The position numbers were made by a program, and so were the translations under genes. A model generated the notes under the pieces. That model was not told where the DNA came from. It saw only the letters and a list, made by a program, of their open reading frames with translations, and made no database searches. From Catenovulum sp. 2E275 (GTDB lineage Bacteria; Pseudomonadota; Gammaproteobacteria; Enterobacterales; Alteromonadaceae), in NCBI RefSeq assembly GCF_025515275.1, contig NZ_JAOPFU010000011.1, forward strand, positions 1-64,000: a DNA stretch of 64,000 nt. Reading direction: 5' to 3'. Below are positions 19,460 through 28,757 of this stretch, piece after piece. Numbering within the stretch: position 1 is the stretch's first letter; each line of letters begins with the position of its first letter.

Positions 19460-19803
19460 TCTTTATTTTCTTTGGTTTGATTTGAGTTCGACTCTGCTGG
19501 ATTATTTTGAGGTTGAATAGATGCATTAACCGAGCGCGCGGCTTCTTCTAACTCTGACACTGCTTTTTTTTCAGCCGAGGTTAAATTTTGCATCCCTTTC
19601 GCTTCGGCTTGCTTTAATTGCTCATGCAGTTCAGAAACCCGCAGCTCGTGGTTAAGCTCAGATTTAAGGTTATTGGCGGTTTGTTTAACCGAGCGAATTA
19701 ATTGACTAACAGAGCGAATTGCACTGGGCAATCGCTCTGGACCCAAAACTAACAGAGCAAGCACAGCAATGAGCGCTAGCTCCCAAAAACCAATATCCAA
19801 CAT
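19456..19803 (-). CDS. tatB: Sec-independent protein translocase subunit TatB
   Basis: TatB forms the substrate-recognition complex with TatC. The 115-residue protein has a short N-terminal membrane helix ([16 protein letters not shown]), the GPERLP hinge that is diagnostic of TatB, an amphipathic helix and a charged, variable tail. Its start codon follows the tatA stop directly and its end overlaps tatC by four bases. Confidence 0.95.
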   Translation of the reverse strand: MLDIGFWELALIAVLALLVLGPERLPSAIRSVSQLIRSVKQTANNLKSELNHELRVSELHEQLKQAEAKGMQNLTSAEKKAVSELEEAARSVNASIQPQNNPAESNSNQTKENKE

Positions 19804-20076
19804 TTATTTGTCTTTATTTACAGTTTGCTCAGTATTTTGTTTTGCCTGAGTTGGCTGCTCCGAAGATTGTTGACTAATATTTTTAGTTTCTTTTTCTTCT
19901 TTAAATTCAGAGTCTTTTTCATCAGAGCCTGATTCGCCCGATTTATACTCTTCTTTAAATCCTCTCAACGCACCACCTAGATCACGCCCCATATTTTTTA
20001 ACTTTTTAGTGCCAAATAATAAAATAACTATGACTAAAACGATCAATAATTGCCAAATGCTAATTCCACCAAGCAT
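19804..20076 (-). CDS. tatA: Sec-independent protein translocase subunit TatA
   Basis: TatA oligomers form the conducting element of the Tat system. The 90-residue protein has an N-terminal membrane helix ([17 protein letters not shown]), the FGTKKL hinge and the amphipathic helix [16 protein letters not shown], followed by a highly charged tail. AGGAG lies 7 bases upstream of the ATG. It is the first gene of the tat-GGDEF-hemB operon; the promoter should be in 20,077-20,172, shared back to back with the next plus-strand gene. Confidence 0.96.
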   Translation of the reverse strand: MLGGISIWQLLIVLVIVILLFGTKKLKNMGRDLGGALRGFKEEYKSGESGSDEKDSEFKEEKETKNISQQSSEQPTQAKQNTEQTVNKDK

Positions 20077-20172
20077 GGATGACTCCTATAATTAAACTAT
20101 GATAAAAATCTACTATGAGTTTGTTGTTATAATTTTAGCTATGCCAGTTGTTTTGCTAGGACAAAATATTGA

Positions 20173-21153
20173 ATGATGTACCGAACAATAAAAATGCAAT
20201 GCTGTGCTGCGCAGTATATTAAAGTAACTCGTCAGCTTTTGCCAACAACTCTGGCTATATTTGTACTTTTATTTTCAGCGGTTGTGCAGGCTGCTGAAAA
20301 TGATACTTGGTTAGACAGCATGCAAACCGAAGTCAGTCAGTCAATTAATGCCAGTGCAAATTGGTTTGACGATTTTTTTGAGCAAGAAAATAAAACTAAA
20401 CAAGCCAAAGCTTATGCAAAAATTCGGTTTGGTCTTATTCCGCTAGAACAGGATTTAATCCGGTTTGACAGTAAAATCAGATTACGAGCTAAATTGCCTA
20501 ATTTAAAAGACAGATGGGACATTATTGTGTCCGATTACGATGAAAACCGTGAGCAAAGTATTACTGACGAAGCAATCAAAGATACCAGTGGTGGTCGTAA
20601 AGAAGAACAATTAAATCTAGCACTTAGAGTCACTCACAGCTCAAAAGAAAATCAATATATTTCCAGTCGGATTGGTTTTGCCAAAGGCGCTGACATTTAT
20701 TTAAAAAGCCGTTATAAACGTAAATTTTTTCCATTTGATGGCTTAAATTTAGAAATTGAACCAGCTCTTTATTATTATCTGGATCATGGTTTTGGCAGCA
20801 GAGTTAACTTAGATTTAGAATTTGGTAAAACCCAAAATGGTTTATTCAGACAAACCAATAGCTGGGAAACTATTCAGGATGATAATCACCCAACCTGGCG
20901 CCATAGTTTATTACATTATTACCAAATCAATCCTAAATCCGCTTTAATTTCAGGTATATTTGCAACCGGCAGAATCATTAATGACGATTATTTATATGAT
21001 AACCGTGGTTTTTTTATGCGATACAGATGCCAAGCTATGCGTAAATGGATATACTTTGAAATAGAGCCTTTTGTTCATTTTCCTGATTTTAGAGCGCATG
21101 AACGCACTTATGGTATGGCACTTAGGCTTGAAGTTAGTTTTGGTGAATATTAA
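20173..21153 (+). CDS. Predicted exported beta-strand-rich envelope protein
   Basis: The 326-residue protein has an N-terminal signal (hydrophobic LLPTTLAIFVLLFSAVVQA, cleavage expected after QAA) and then alternating strands rich in Tyr, Phe and charged residues (IRFDSKIRLRAKL, YISSRIGFAKGADIYLKSRY, LEIEPALYYYLD), ending MALRLEVSFGEY. A final aromatic residue and this strand pattern suggest an outer-membrane beta-barrel. I do not recognise a named family. It is followed after 10 bases by the YqaE gene and then a lipoprotein gene, which suggests an envelope-related operon. Several ATGs near the start leave the exact first residue open. Confidence 0.7.
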   Translation: MMYRTIKMQCCAAQYIKVTRQLLPTTLAIFVLLFSAVVQAAENDTWLDSMQTEVSQSINASANWFDDFFEQENKTKQAKAYAKIRFGLIPLEQDLIRFDSKIRLRAKLPNLKDRWDIIVSDYDENREQSITDEAIKDTSGGRKEEQLNLALRVTHSSKENQYISSRIGFAKGADIYLKSRYKRKFFPFDGLNLEIEPALYYYLDHGFGSRVNLDLEFGKTQNGLFRQTNSWETIQDDNHPTWRHSLLHYYQINPKSALISGIFATGRIINDDYLYDNRGFFMRYRCQAMRKWIYFEIEPFVHFPDFRAHERTYGMALRLEVSFGEY

Positions 21154-21163
21154 GGAACACACT

Positions 21164-21361
21164 ATGTTATATTTATTGGCAATAATACTTCCACCGATTG
21201 CAGTGCTATTTATTGGCCGCCCATTTATGGCTATTTTAAATCTTATCCTTACTTTATGCTTTTGGGTTCCTGGCGCTATTCACGCTATTTTTTTAGTTCA
21301 CAGCGCTAAATCAGATAAAAGACAGAAAGAATTAATTGAAGCATTAAAAAATAAAAATTAA
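21164..21361 (+). CDS. YqaE/Pmp3 family small membrane protein
   Basis: This 65-residue protein has two membrane helices: LLAIILPPIAVLFIG, with the PP motif of the family, and FMAILNLILTLCFWVPGAIHAIFLV, with the WVPG.IHA signature. The tail is charged. Members are stress-induced membrane proteolipids that affect membrane potential; the exact role is unclear. I chose ATG 21164, with AAGGA 7 bases upstream; the frame is open further upstream but that part overlaps the previous gene and has no family match. It lies 10 bases after its upstream neighbour. Confidence 0.9.
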   Translation: MLYLLAIILPPIAVLFIGRPFMAILNLILTLCFWVPGAIHAIFLVHSAKSDKRQKELIEALKNKN

Positions 21362-21370
21362 GGCAATCAA

Positions 21371-22012
21371 ATGATTAAATCTATTTTATTATCCGCCACC
21401 TTACTTGCATTAACGGGCTGTCAAAGCGCTTATTATTCAACAATGGAAAAAGTTGGGTACCATAAACGAGATATTTTAGTAGATAGAGTTGAAAATGCTC
21501 AAGATTCACAAAAAGATGCTCAAGAGCAATTTAAATCTGCGCTGGAGCAATTTCAATCGATTGTAGCATTTGACGGTGGTGAATTAGAAAAAGTTTACAA
21601 CCAACTCAATGATGAATATGAAGCTAGCCTTGAAGCAGCCGAAAATGTGACAAATAGAATTGAAAAAGTAAATGATGTGGCTGAAGCTTTATTTGAAGAA
21701 TGGCAAGATGAACTTGAGCAATATAGTAATACTAGGCTCAAACAACAAAGCGCAACTCAACTTAGAGAAACTCGTGCGCAATACGACAAATTAATTCGTT
21801 CAATGCGTAAAGCAGAAAGTAAGATGCAACCTTTTCTAACATCTTTTAAAGATAATGTACTTTTCCTCAAGCATAATTTAAATGCAAGTGCTATTGGAGC
21901 ACTAAAAGGAGAGTTGGTGAATATACAGAAAAATGTTGATAATTTAGTTCAAGAAATGGAACGCTCGATTAAAGAATCAGATAAATTTATCGAATCTTTA
22001 AAAAAGTCGTAA
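21371..22012 (+). CDS. DUF2959-like coiled-coil lipoprotein
   Basis: The 213-residue precursor has a lipobox LLALTGCQS, so the mature protein is probably lipid-anchored at Cys17. The rest is strongly helical and charged (for example AQDSQKDAQEQFKSALEQF), predicting long coiled coils. Length and opening motif YYSTMEKVGYHKRDILVDRV match the DUF2959 family common in marine gammaproteobacteria. The function is unknown. It is the last gene of a three-gene envelope operon and is followed by a hairpin shared with the convergent beta-barrel gene. Confidence 0.85.
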   Translation: MIKSILLSATLLALTGCQSAYYSTMEKVGYHKRDILVDRVENAQDSQKDAQEQFKSALEQFQSIVAFDGGELEKVYNQLNDEYEASLEAAENVTNRIEKVNDVAEALFEEWQDELEQYSNTRLKQQSATQLRETRAQYDKLIRSMRKAESKMQPFLTSFKDNVLFLKHNLNASAIGALKGELVNIQKNVDNLVQEMERSIKESDKFIESLKKS

Positions 22013-22024
22013 TGTAGCAAAAGA

Positions 22025-22075
22025 TAAACCTAAACAAATTATTTTATTCTACTTAAGTATATGTTTAGGTTTATT
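22025..22075. terminator. Probable terminator between convergent genes
   Basis: A 12-base-pair stem TAAACCTAAACA (22025-22036) with 22062-22073 encloses a 25-base AT-rich loop and is followed by TTCAATTT. It lies between the end of the DUF2959 lipoprotein gene and the end of the minus-strand beta-barrel gene. The long loop makes it a modest candidate. Confidence 0.55.
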
Positions 22076-22082
22076 CAATTTA

Positions 22083-23804
22083 CTAAAACCGATAAGCAAG
22101 CTGTGCATTAAAACGCTTGTCTTCTGTATCGAGCCCTGCAGAATTAGAGTTCCTTTCTCGTTTTGAAACCCCTACTTGGCCAGATAAATGCGTTGATAAT
22201 TTTGTATTTAAAAATACAGACATAGAAGTATTTTTATCTTCTCGGTTTAAAGAGGCATTTGTAGTTTCATTCAAATAGCGACTTTCACCAAAAGTAGTAT
22301 TAAATACAAGTTGTGTTTTTGTAGACATGGCATAAGCTGCAGACCAAGTTACAGATTGTGATTCTCGATCATTTCCAAGTGAGGTATTTTCTAATCCTTC
22401 TTGTTTACTATATTTATAAGTCAAATTAAATTTTAATTTTCGGCTGTTATCATAACCAATGCTAAAGCTACCAGAAGAGAATTTTACGACTTCGTCATTT
22501 AATTCTATATCCTGACCTATTATACCTATCTCTTCTTCACCAGGAGAAACTTGGTAATTAGGGTCAGTTGGCTGGAAGCACTCTGTAAAATCAAGTGTTC
22601 CTATAGGACATATAAATGACCCTACCTCACCAGATACAAACTGACGCCGAGAATTAATATCGACCCCTTGAGCGAACTTTGCTCTTGTTTTCAAAAAACG
22701 GCTATTCTGCTGTAGGTTTAAACTATAGTTCTCACCGAATTGGTTTCTGTTAGCAGAAAACTGTAAACTAGAACGATCCGAGGGTAACCAACTTAAATCA
22801 CCACCAATAAAACTTCTAGTTTCTTGCTCCCCTGTTTTTGAGCGATAAGCTAATATATTTATATAGCTTTGGCGAGTAAAGCTCCACCTTAAACCTGTAC
22901 CATATTCTTTATATGTCAAGCCATCACTCAAAGCCGTTTCGTTGTCGATTTTGTTTTTATCAATTTGGGTTTTAACTACCCACCCGAGCCGATCTGAAAC
23001 AGGAATATCTAACAGAGTTGAAAAACGTGATTGTGTATAGTCCTGCTGATTGGCACGATCTGAATAGCTAGTCATCAAGTTGATATTCCATGAAAATCGA
23101 GATGAAATACCACTTCCTACTGATACACTGGCTTCTTTAGATTGAGTATCAAATTTTCCGGAACTAAAATTACTTCCGCTAAGATCTGTTTCGCCTTCAG
23201 CTTCAGCTTGGGAGCGACTAATAAGAGCCCCTGCTTTTAGATGTAAAAACCTTTGATTCCTCAGTTGATATAACAAGCCAGTTTGATAGTTCGTTACTCC
23301 TGTTAAATTTTCACTCCCCACGACTTCATCACTAAAAATACCTAATCTTGAATCCATTACTTTATAAGATTTACCGAAAGAAGTAGTCCAAGTTAAAGTA
23401 TCTTGGATTAAATCTAGTTGGGTATCTAGTCCATAGCTAAAAAACTCCCGATCTGGTTCAGATTCATTATCGTGTTTAGTTTGAACATATTCGGTAAAGC
23501 CAGAAAGATTTAACTTTTTACTTTCGTAAATTAAAGCCAGCGATGGAGTTACTTTAACAACTTGATCATCGACATTTTGAGATTCTGCCGAGGTATTACT
23601 AGAAGATAAGGAGCCACTTTGAACTTCCACTTTATAGTAATCAAGGCTAAGCTCAGGTTTAAAAGTCAATTCGCCAGCTGCTATGTCAGTTACCATAGCG
23701 AGCAACCCAAAGCTAGTTACTAGTTTAATAGATGAACTGCATGGGCGTAAAACAAATTTAGTTTTTCGTATTTGAGGCGTAAGCATACGCATAGCCATAT
23801 CCAT
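22083..23804 (-). CDS. XrtA/PEP-CTERM system-associated outer-membrane beta-barrel protein
   Basis: The 573-residue protein has a signal-like segment (about 28-43, SFGLLAMVTDIAAG) and then many amphipathic strands, ending in NAQLAYRF with the terminal Phe that marks outer-membrane barrels. Position right after the autokinase in an XrtA locus matches the TIGR03016-type outer-membrane protein, which probably takes part in exopolysaccharide export. The gene starts inside the kinase gene (47-base overlap). Four in-frame ATGs in a row (M1, M3, M5, M7) lie in the part coding for the kinase tyrosine tail, so the true start is uncertain. Confidence 0.85.
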   Translation of the reverse strand: MDMAMRMLTPQIRKTKFVLRPCSSSIKLVTSFGLLAMVTDIAAGELTFKPELSLDYYKVEVQSGSLSSSNTSAESQNVDDQVVKVTPSLALIYESKKLNLSGFTEYVQTKHDNESEPDREFFSYGLDTQLDLIQDTLTWTTSFGKSYKVMDSRLGIFSDEVVGSENLTGVTNYQTGLLYQLRNQRFLHLKAGALISRSQAEAEGETDLSGSNFSSGKFDTQSKEASVSVGSGISSRFSWNINLMTSYSDRANQQDYTQSRFSTLLDIPVSDRLGWVVKTQIDKNKIDNETALSDGLTYKEYGTGLRWSFTRQSYINILAYRSKTGEQETRSFIGGDLSWLPSDRSSLQFSANRNQFGENYSLNLQQNSRFLKTRAKFAQGVDINSRRQFVSGEVGSFICPIGTLDFTECFQPTDPNYQVSPGEEEIGIIGQDIELNDEVVKFSSGSFSIGYDNSRKLKFNLTYKYSKQEGLENTSLGNDRESQSVTWSAAYAMSTKTQLVFNTTFGESRYLNETTNASLNREDKNTSMSVFLNTKLSTHLSGQVGVSKRERNSNSAGLDTEDKRFNAQLAYRF

Positions 23805-24690
23805 ATCCAGTTGTTGAAGACTGTTTTTTTGCTTTGTTCATAACAAAACCTACAGCCTTATCTTTATCAATTTGTTCAACAGCCTGCTTAAGCTCCGACA
23901 GATGTGTTTTTTCTTCTTCAACGACAACAAGTACTTGTCCAGCTAAATTAGCGAGCACAGCGGTTTCATTTATCCCTAATAATGGCGGCGCATCCATGAC
24001 AACAATTCGGTCTGGATAGCGAGTGACAAACTCCTGAGCTAGTTGAGCCATTTTTTCACTGGCTAATAACTCCGTTGATAAATGGTTAGGTCTGCCAGCC
24101 GGAATAAAACGCAAGTTATCGATGTTTGTATTGTAAATAATATCTGTTACATCTGTAACTTCATCTAACAAGTACTCCATTAAGCCAGCATCAACTTGAT
24201 GTTTAATATCCAACTTGCTGCTCACTGAAGGTTTAAGAACATCAGCATCAACCAGTAACACGGTTTTATCTTGCTCAAGCGCAATGCTTAATGCCAAATT
24301 AATCGCACAAAACGACTTACCTTCACCCGGGCGGGTACTAGTCACTGTAACTAAGTTTGCAGCTTTTAACGTTTTAGAGAGTCCGCCAAAGGCATTTTGT
24401 AAAACTTTACGTTTAATCGCCCGTAGCTCTTCATTTATTAACTTTCGATTCGTTGATAAAGAAACATACCCTTGCTCATCCAAGATATCGAGCTTTAAAC
24501 TGACTGTTTTTGCTGACGCATGAGAATCAGATACATTTGTATCTGCCGGCATTTGCTCATTGATTTGTTCAGTTGGCTCAATACCAGGTTCCCTTTTATC
24601 TATATTCTGTGTTGACTCCAGTGAGCTTTGCTGCTTCTTGAGTTCTTCAGCTTTTTTTTGTTTAGCTAGCGCTTTCTCAATTGTACTCAT
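23758..24690 (-). CDS. XrtA-associated tyrosine autokinase (BY-kinase)
   Basis: The 310-residue cytoplasmic kinase has Walker A SRPGEGKS-like TSTRPGEGKS (117-126), Walker A' VDAD (147-150) and Walker B VVMDAPP (230-236), and ends with five tyrosines in YGYGYAYAYA (296-305), the autophosphorylated cluster. It is the free-standing kinase half of a Wzc-type system, of the TIGR03018 type in XrtA loci, and pairs with the chain-length protein encoded one base upstream. The first 60 residues are polar and include a helix IEKALAKQKKAEELKKQ. Cycles of phosphorylation should control polymer length and export. Confidence 0.93.
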   Translation of the reverse strand: MSTIEKALAKQKKAEELKKQQSSLESTQNIDKREPGIEPTEQINEQMPADTNVSDSHASAKTVSLKLDILDEQGYVSLSTNRKLINEELRAIKRKVLQNAFGGLSKTLKAANLVTVTSTRPGEGKSFCAINLALSIALEQDKTVLLVDADVLKPSVSSKLDIKHQVDAGLMEYLLDEVTDVTDIIYNTNIDNLRFIPAGRPNHLSTELLASEKMAQLAQEFVTRYPDRIVVMDAPPLLGINETAVLANLAGQVLVVVEEEKTHLSELKQAVEQIDKDKAVGFVMNKAKKQSSTTGYGYGYAYAYASNTKN

Positions 24691-26309
24691 TAGAAAATAG
24701 ACCTCACTTGCGCCGTCACAGCAGAAAATATTTTCGTCATAAATTCACTATTTAGTCTATAACCCATCATGTCTAGTAATACAAATCCAGCAAAACCAAT
24801 TAAAATAAGAATATTAGATACCCAAAACACCATTAACTTCTTATTTTCTACTTGTTTAAGTTTCTTAATGTCAACATGAGAAATTGTCCCAAATACGGGG
24901 TGTCCAGTAATTCGAGTTAATTGCGATGCTCTTAATACAACAGGCTGAATTTGACTAACTAAAAATGCAATGCCGATACCAGCTCCAAAACCTATTACTA
25001 GAATCGCGACATTCAATAGCATTCGGTTAGGCCCTGACGGTTTAAGCGCTTTCCTTGGCGCCTCTATTACTCTAAATTGAACATCATCAGATTGTAGGTC
25101 AGCCTGTTGAGACATTTGCATTGCTTCTCGGCGACTTAATAACTCATCGTATTTAGACTTTGTAATCCCATAGTCACGGTTTAAACCAGCCATTTCAGCT
25201 TCAATTTGAGGAATTAAATCCATTTTACTTTCTAAGCTTTTTATTTTATCAATATATGAATCTCGTCTTACTTTTAAAGAAGCAAGTTCGTTTTTGATAT
25301 TTTGCATCGCGATAGCCATTTCTTCACCAACTCGCCCTTGAACTGCCGGCGCATCTTGAGGACTATTGCTCAGAGCTTTTTGATAACTTTGGATTTCCTG
25401 ATTACGTAGTTTTTCCAGTGTCTGTAACATCGCCCGAGTTTCTACTACATCAGGGTGCTTGTCGGTATATCTAATCAATAGCTCATCCAATTGCTGATTT
25501 AATGAACTAATGCGATTGTCATACTGAGTTTCAATTGCACTGCTTACACTACCCGTTGAACTAACTGAATCATTAGCACTATTTAATGCTGTTTTTAACT
25601 GAGCTAACCTTGATTCCGCCTCTTGTATTTGCAATTCATTTGTTTCAAGCTGGGTTTTCAAAGATGAGAGTTGGCCATATACACCACCTGTACTTTGTAC
25701 AAGTACATCATTATGTTTACGTTTAAAATCGGATAATCTGAGCTCAGCCGCACTCAATCTTTTCTCATATTCTGCAATTTGAGAGTCTAAAAACTTATTA
25801 GCTGTATCTGAATCTTGTCTGTTTGAACCTAATGTTGACTCTACAAATAAAGTCAAAGTTTCTTCAACAACTCGTTTTGCTATTTGCGGATCCTTATGCT
25901 CAAAGTCAATTGTATAAATGTTTTCTCGCCCCGATGCTTTAAAGTTAATATCTTGCTTTAACATATTGATCAAAGCTTCGTGTTGTTCTGGGGTCGTTAC
26001 TGTTATATCTAAATCCGTATTCCGTGCAATTTTTTCTAAATTAGGGCGGCTCAATAATGTTTTTGCCATTAACTGCAATTCTTGATCTATATTTGTTTGC
26101 AGCGCTAACCCTCTTAATAGAGGTTGGAGAATTGATCTCGTATCAGCAAAAACTTTGGCTGATGATTGATAGACATCTTGCATATTTGCAACATATAACC
26201 AAGCGATCGGGCAAACGAGCCAAGTACATACAATAATAAAACGCTTTTTGATCCAAATACCTTTCAGGTATCCTAAAATATCATCCAGCGTTTGTTGAAT
26301 GTTATCCAT
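24690..26309 (-). CDS. XrtA system polysaccharide chain-length determinant (Wzz/Wzc-like)
   Basis: The 539-residue inner-membrane protein has an N-terminal Wzz domain with a membrane helix (about 21-45), a long periplasmic coiled coil (about 170-400), a GNVR-like stretch and a proline-rich return segment (VIEAPRKALKPSGPNR) before a second helix (about 430-452). A further C-terminal helix near 495-515 is seen in the TIGR03007 type of XrtA loci. It sets polymer length and spans the periplasm to the export porin. Its stop overlaps the kinase start by one base. Confidence 0.92.
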   Translation of the reverse strand: MDNIQQTLDDILGYLKGIWIKKRFIIVCTWLVCPIAWLYVANMQDVYQSSAKVFADTRSILQPLLRGLALQTNIDQELQLMAKTLLSRPNLEKIARNTDLDITVTTPEQHEALINMLKQDINFKASGRENIYTIDFEHKDPQIAKRVVEETLTLFVESTLGSNRQDSDTANKFLDSQIAEYEKRLSAAELRLSDFKRKHNDVLVQSTGGVYGQLSSLKTQLETNELQIQEAESRLAQLKTALNSANDSVSSTGSVSSAIETQYDNRISSLNQQLDELLIRYTDKHPDVVETRAMLQTLEKLRNQEIQSYQKALSNSPQDAPAVQGRVGEEMAIAMQNIKNELASLKVRRDSYIDKIKSLESKMDLIPQIEAEMAGLNRDYGITKSKYDELLSRREAMQMSQQADLQSDDVQFRVIEAPRKALKPSGPNRMLLNVAILVIGFGAGIGIAFLVSQIQPVVLRASQLTRITGHPVFGTISHVDIKKLKQVENKKLMVFWVSNILILIGFAGFVLLDMMGYRLNSEFMTKIFSAVTAQVRSIF

Positions 26310-26342
26310 CTAAATAAAAACCTCGAATATCAAACTACAAAC

Positions 26343-26978
26343 TTAAAACCAAGCTTCTGGAATTATAATTATATCGCCAGGTAATAAATCAACATTTGCG
26401 CTGATATCCCCAGAATTTATTAAACTATTGATTTTTATATTATAACTTTGCTGCTTTCCATTTACGACTCGAACTAACTTAGCGGCATCACCATCAGCAA
26501 ATTGAGTTAATCCACCAACAACTACCATAAGGTCAAGCAAGGTCATATTCTGCTGATAATTAACCGCCATAGGCTTAGCAGCTTGGCCTATCACTCGAAC
26601 TTGTTCGCTAAATGGTCCAACAAACCCATTCACACTGACTGTAACAATAGGGTCTTTAATATAGGTTGATAGCGTTTGTTCAATGTTGCGAGCCAATTCT
26701 GTCGGCGTTTTACCTGAAACAGAAATATCCTCAACTAAAGATGTGGTAATTTTACCATCGGGTCTTACCACAAAGGAGCCTGATATTTCAGGATTACGCC
26801 ATACAAAAATATTTAAAGTATCACCAGGACCAATTAAATAACTATATTCGCTAATATTCGTTGTTTTAGATGGGTGTAATGTAGCCGTTGGTAAATGATT
26901 TGTACTACAGCCAATTAAGCCTAATGAGATACCACAGGCCAATGACAGTGTTGCTATATGCTTGTTTGTGAACAGCAT
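26343..26978 (-). CDS. Polysaccharide export lipoprotein (Wza-like)
   Basis: The 211-residue precursor has a lipobox SLGLIGCSTN and then the Poly_export domain beginning YLIGPGDTLNIFVWRNPEISG, with SLBB-type segments after it (VRVIGQAAKP, ISANVDLLPGDIIIIPEAWF). It forms the outer-membrane end of the export channel, in the short form found in XrtA loci. AAGGA lies 8 bases upstream of the ATG. It is the first gene of the leftward export operon (Wza, Wzz, kinase, barrel) and is divergent from the sugar transferase gene. Confidence 0.94.
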   Translation of the reverse strand: MLFTNKHIATLSLACGISLGLIGCSTNHLPTATLHPSKTTNISEYSYLIGPGDTLNIFVWRNPEISGSFVVRPDGKITTSLVEDISVSGKTPTELARNIEQTLSTYIKDPIVTVSVNGFVGPFSEQVRVIGQAAKPMAVNYQQNMTLLDLMVVVGGLTQFADGDAAKLVRVVNGKQQSYNIKINSLINSGDISANVDLLPGDIIIIPEAWF

Positions 26979-27337
26979 TTTGTTATTCCTTTACATTTTA
27001 AAATAGTCAATTTTGATTTAATTTTAAACTACGAAAACATAATAGAGGAATCACAGATTAAATCAATCATACAATCAAGTTAAATTTATTTGACCGAATA
27101 AACCTATCAAATATTGCCAAACTTTAAATTAAATTCAAACTTTTTCATGCAGCAAAGCTGTTGTTGTTATTAAATACGCATAGTATACTCGACGTTAAAC
27201 AACAACTTAGATTAGCGACTTATCTGTAATATATATTAGCAGTCGGATGAGCGTTGTGCTCACAATGGTTGTTTACTTGGTCATAAAAACCACTAACAAA
27301 CCAAAAAAGCACAATTTAACACGGAACTCAAACAGGT
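26979..27337. other. Divergent promoter region of the export and synthesis operons
   Basis: The 359 bases separate the leftward export operon from the rightward synthesis operon and must hold both promoters. The stretch is strongly AT-rich. I find no perfect sigma-70 pair, no GG-N10-GC sigma-54 pattern, and no JUMPstart element (GGCGGTAG). A frame open from 27,247 has no recognisable product and overlaps the sugar transferase gene. Confidence 0.5.
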
Positions 27338-28753
27338 ATGGCTTATACATATTCTGGGCATACGCACCAGAAAATAAAACCATTGATATTAATAGAAACC
27401 ACTATTTTATGTATTGCAGGGTATCTTGGTTTATATCTTTCCTCTATCAATAATCCTTTTGATGATTTTTCTAGCATTCAAATACATATAACTAATGTAC
27501 TTGTTTTTGTTGTTGTAACTCAATTGGCTTTACTCTCTGTAGGTTTATATGAATTACGTTTGAGAGAATCTATTAGTGGTATCATAAGAAGAGTATTAGT
27601 TAGCGTTGGTTTAGCTTACTTCTGCCATGATGCGATCATTCTCAATCTATTCGACAGCCTAAAAATCAACCCTTTCTTTATACCTTACACTGCTATTATT
27701 AGTGTTATCTTTATTTCGATATTTCGCTATATCATCATTGACAATGAGTGGTTTGGTTTTTCCAGAAAAGATGTTTTAGTGATTGGCTCCGGTGAAAGAG
27801 CTTCAATCATTGAGCGCCGCATGAGACGACGAGCTGATCGACGAGGAATTAATCTGGTTGGATTTGTTCCTATCGCCGGAGATAAGCCTCAATGCATTAT
27901 CAACGAGACTCTAATTGAGTTAGATGTAAAGCAAGACCTAGAAAGCTTTGTGATTGAAAATGACATCCAAGAAATTATTATAGCCTGTGATGAGCGTAGA
28001 AATGCGTTGCCATTAGAAGCACTATTCAACTTCAAAATTAGAGGTGTTGAAATTACAGACATCCTAGACTTTATAGAGAGAGAAACCGGCCAAGTTGCGG
28101 TCAACTTAATCTATCCTAGCTGGGTTATTTATTCGAATGGGTTTAATACAACTAACCACTTGAGAGACTCTCTGGATTACTTATTTAATGCATTTTTAGG
28201 CTTTGTCATTTTTTGCATAACTTGGCCTCTAATGTTGATTACTGCGATCTTAATATTTTTAGAAGATGGTAGACGTACAGGTGCATCTGTATTTTACAAG
28301 CAAGAACGAGTTGGATTAGATGGAAGAATCTTTAAAATTATAAAATTCAGAAGCATGGGACCTGATGCAGAAAAATCTGGGGCTCAATTTGCACAAAAAA
28401 ATGATGATCGAACAACCAAAGTTGGGAAATTTATCCGAAAATACCGTATTGATGAGCTACCTCAATTATTTAATGTATTTAAAGGAGAGATGGGATTTGT
28501 TGGGCCAAGACCAGAACGTCCACAATTTGTCACTCAGTTCATTAAAGAAATCCCTTACTACAATCAAAGACATAATGTAAAACCAGGCTTAACTGGGTGG
28601 GCTCAGTTAAAATATCCTTATGGTTCAAGTTCTGAAGATACCATTGAAAAATTAAAATTTGATCTGTATTACATTAAGCATAGATCTATCATGTTCGACT
28701 TGTTAATTTTATTGAGAACTTTCGAGATTATTTTATTTGGAAAAGGCCGTTAA
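27338..28753 (+). CDS. XrtA system initiating sugar transferase (polyprenyl glycosylphosphotransferase)
   Basis: The 471-residue protein starts polysaccharide assembly by moving a sugar phosphate to undecaprenyl phosphate. It has four or five membrane helices in the first 140 residues, a Rossmann-like CoA-binding/NAD-type domain (VLVIGSGERAS near 150), a further helix (about 280-305) and the C-terminal bacterial sugar transferase domain with FKIIKFRSM, RIDELPQLFNVFKGEM and GPRPERP. Length and layout match the TIGR03013 group of XrtA loci. It is the first gene of the rightward operon. Confidence 0.94.
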   Translation: MAYTYSGHTHQKIKPLILIETTILCIAGYLGLYLSSINNPFDDFSSIQIHITNVLVFVVVTQLALLSVGLYELRLRESISGIIRRVLVSVGLAYFCHDAIILNLFDSLKINPFFIPYTAIISVIFISIFRYIIIDNEWFGFSRKDVLVIGSGERASIIERRMRRRADRRGINLVGFVPIAGDKPQCIINETLIELDVKQDLESFVIENDIQEIIIACDERRNALPLEALFNFKIRGVEITDILDFIERETGQVAVNLIYPSWVIYSNGFNTTNHLRDSLDYLFNAFLGFVIFCITWPLMLITAILIFLEDGRRTGASVFYKQERVGLDGRIFKIIKFRSMGPDAEKSGAQFAQKNDDRTTKVGKFIRKYRIDELPQLFNVFKGEMGFVGPRPERPQFVTQFIKEIPYYNQRHNVKPGLTGWAQLKYPYGSSSEDTIEKLKFDLYYIKHRSIMFDLLILLRTFEIILFGKGR

Positions 28754-28757
28754 AACC

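Noticed and set aside
26979-27337. Sigma-54 promoter in the divergent export/synthesis region
   Set aside because: XrtA systems can use sigma-54 promoters, but I found no GG-N10-GC pair here or in the 32,320-32,428 gap; TGGCAC near 38,205 lacks the matching GC.
27247-27453. 68-codon frame overlapping the sugar transferase start
   Set aside because: It is in another frame of the sugar transferase gene, which itself fits its family from residue 1.
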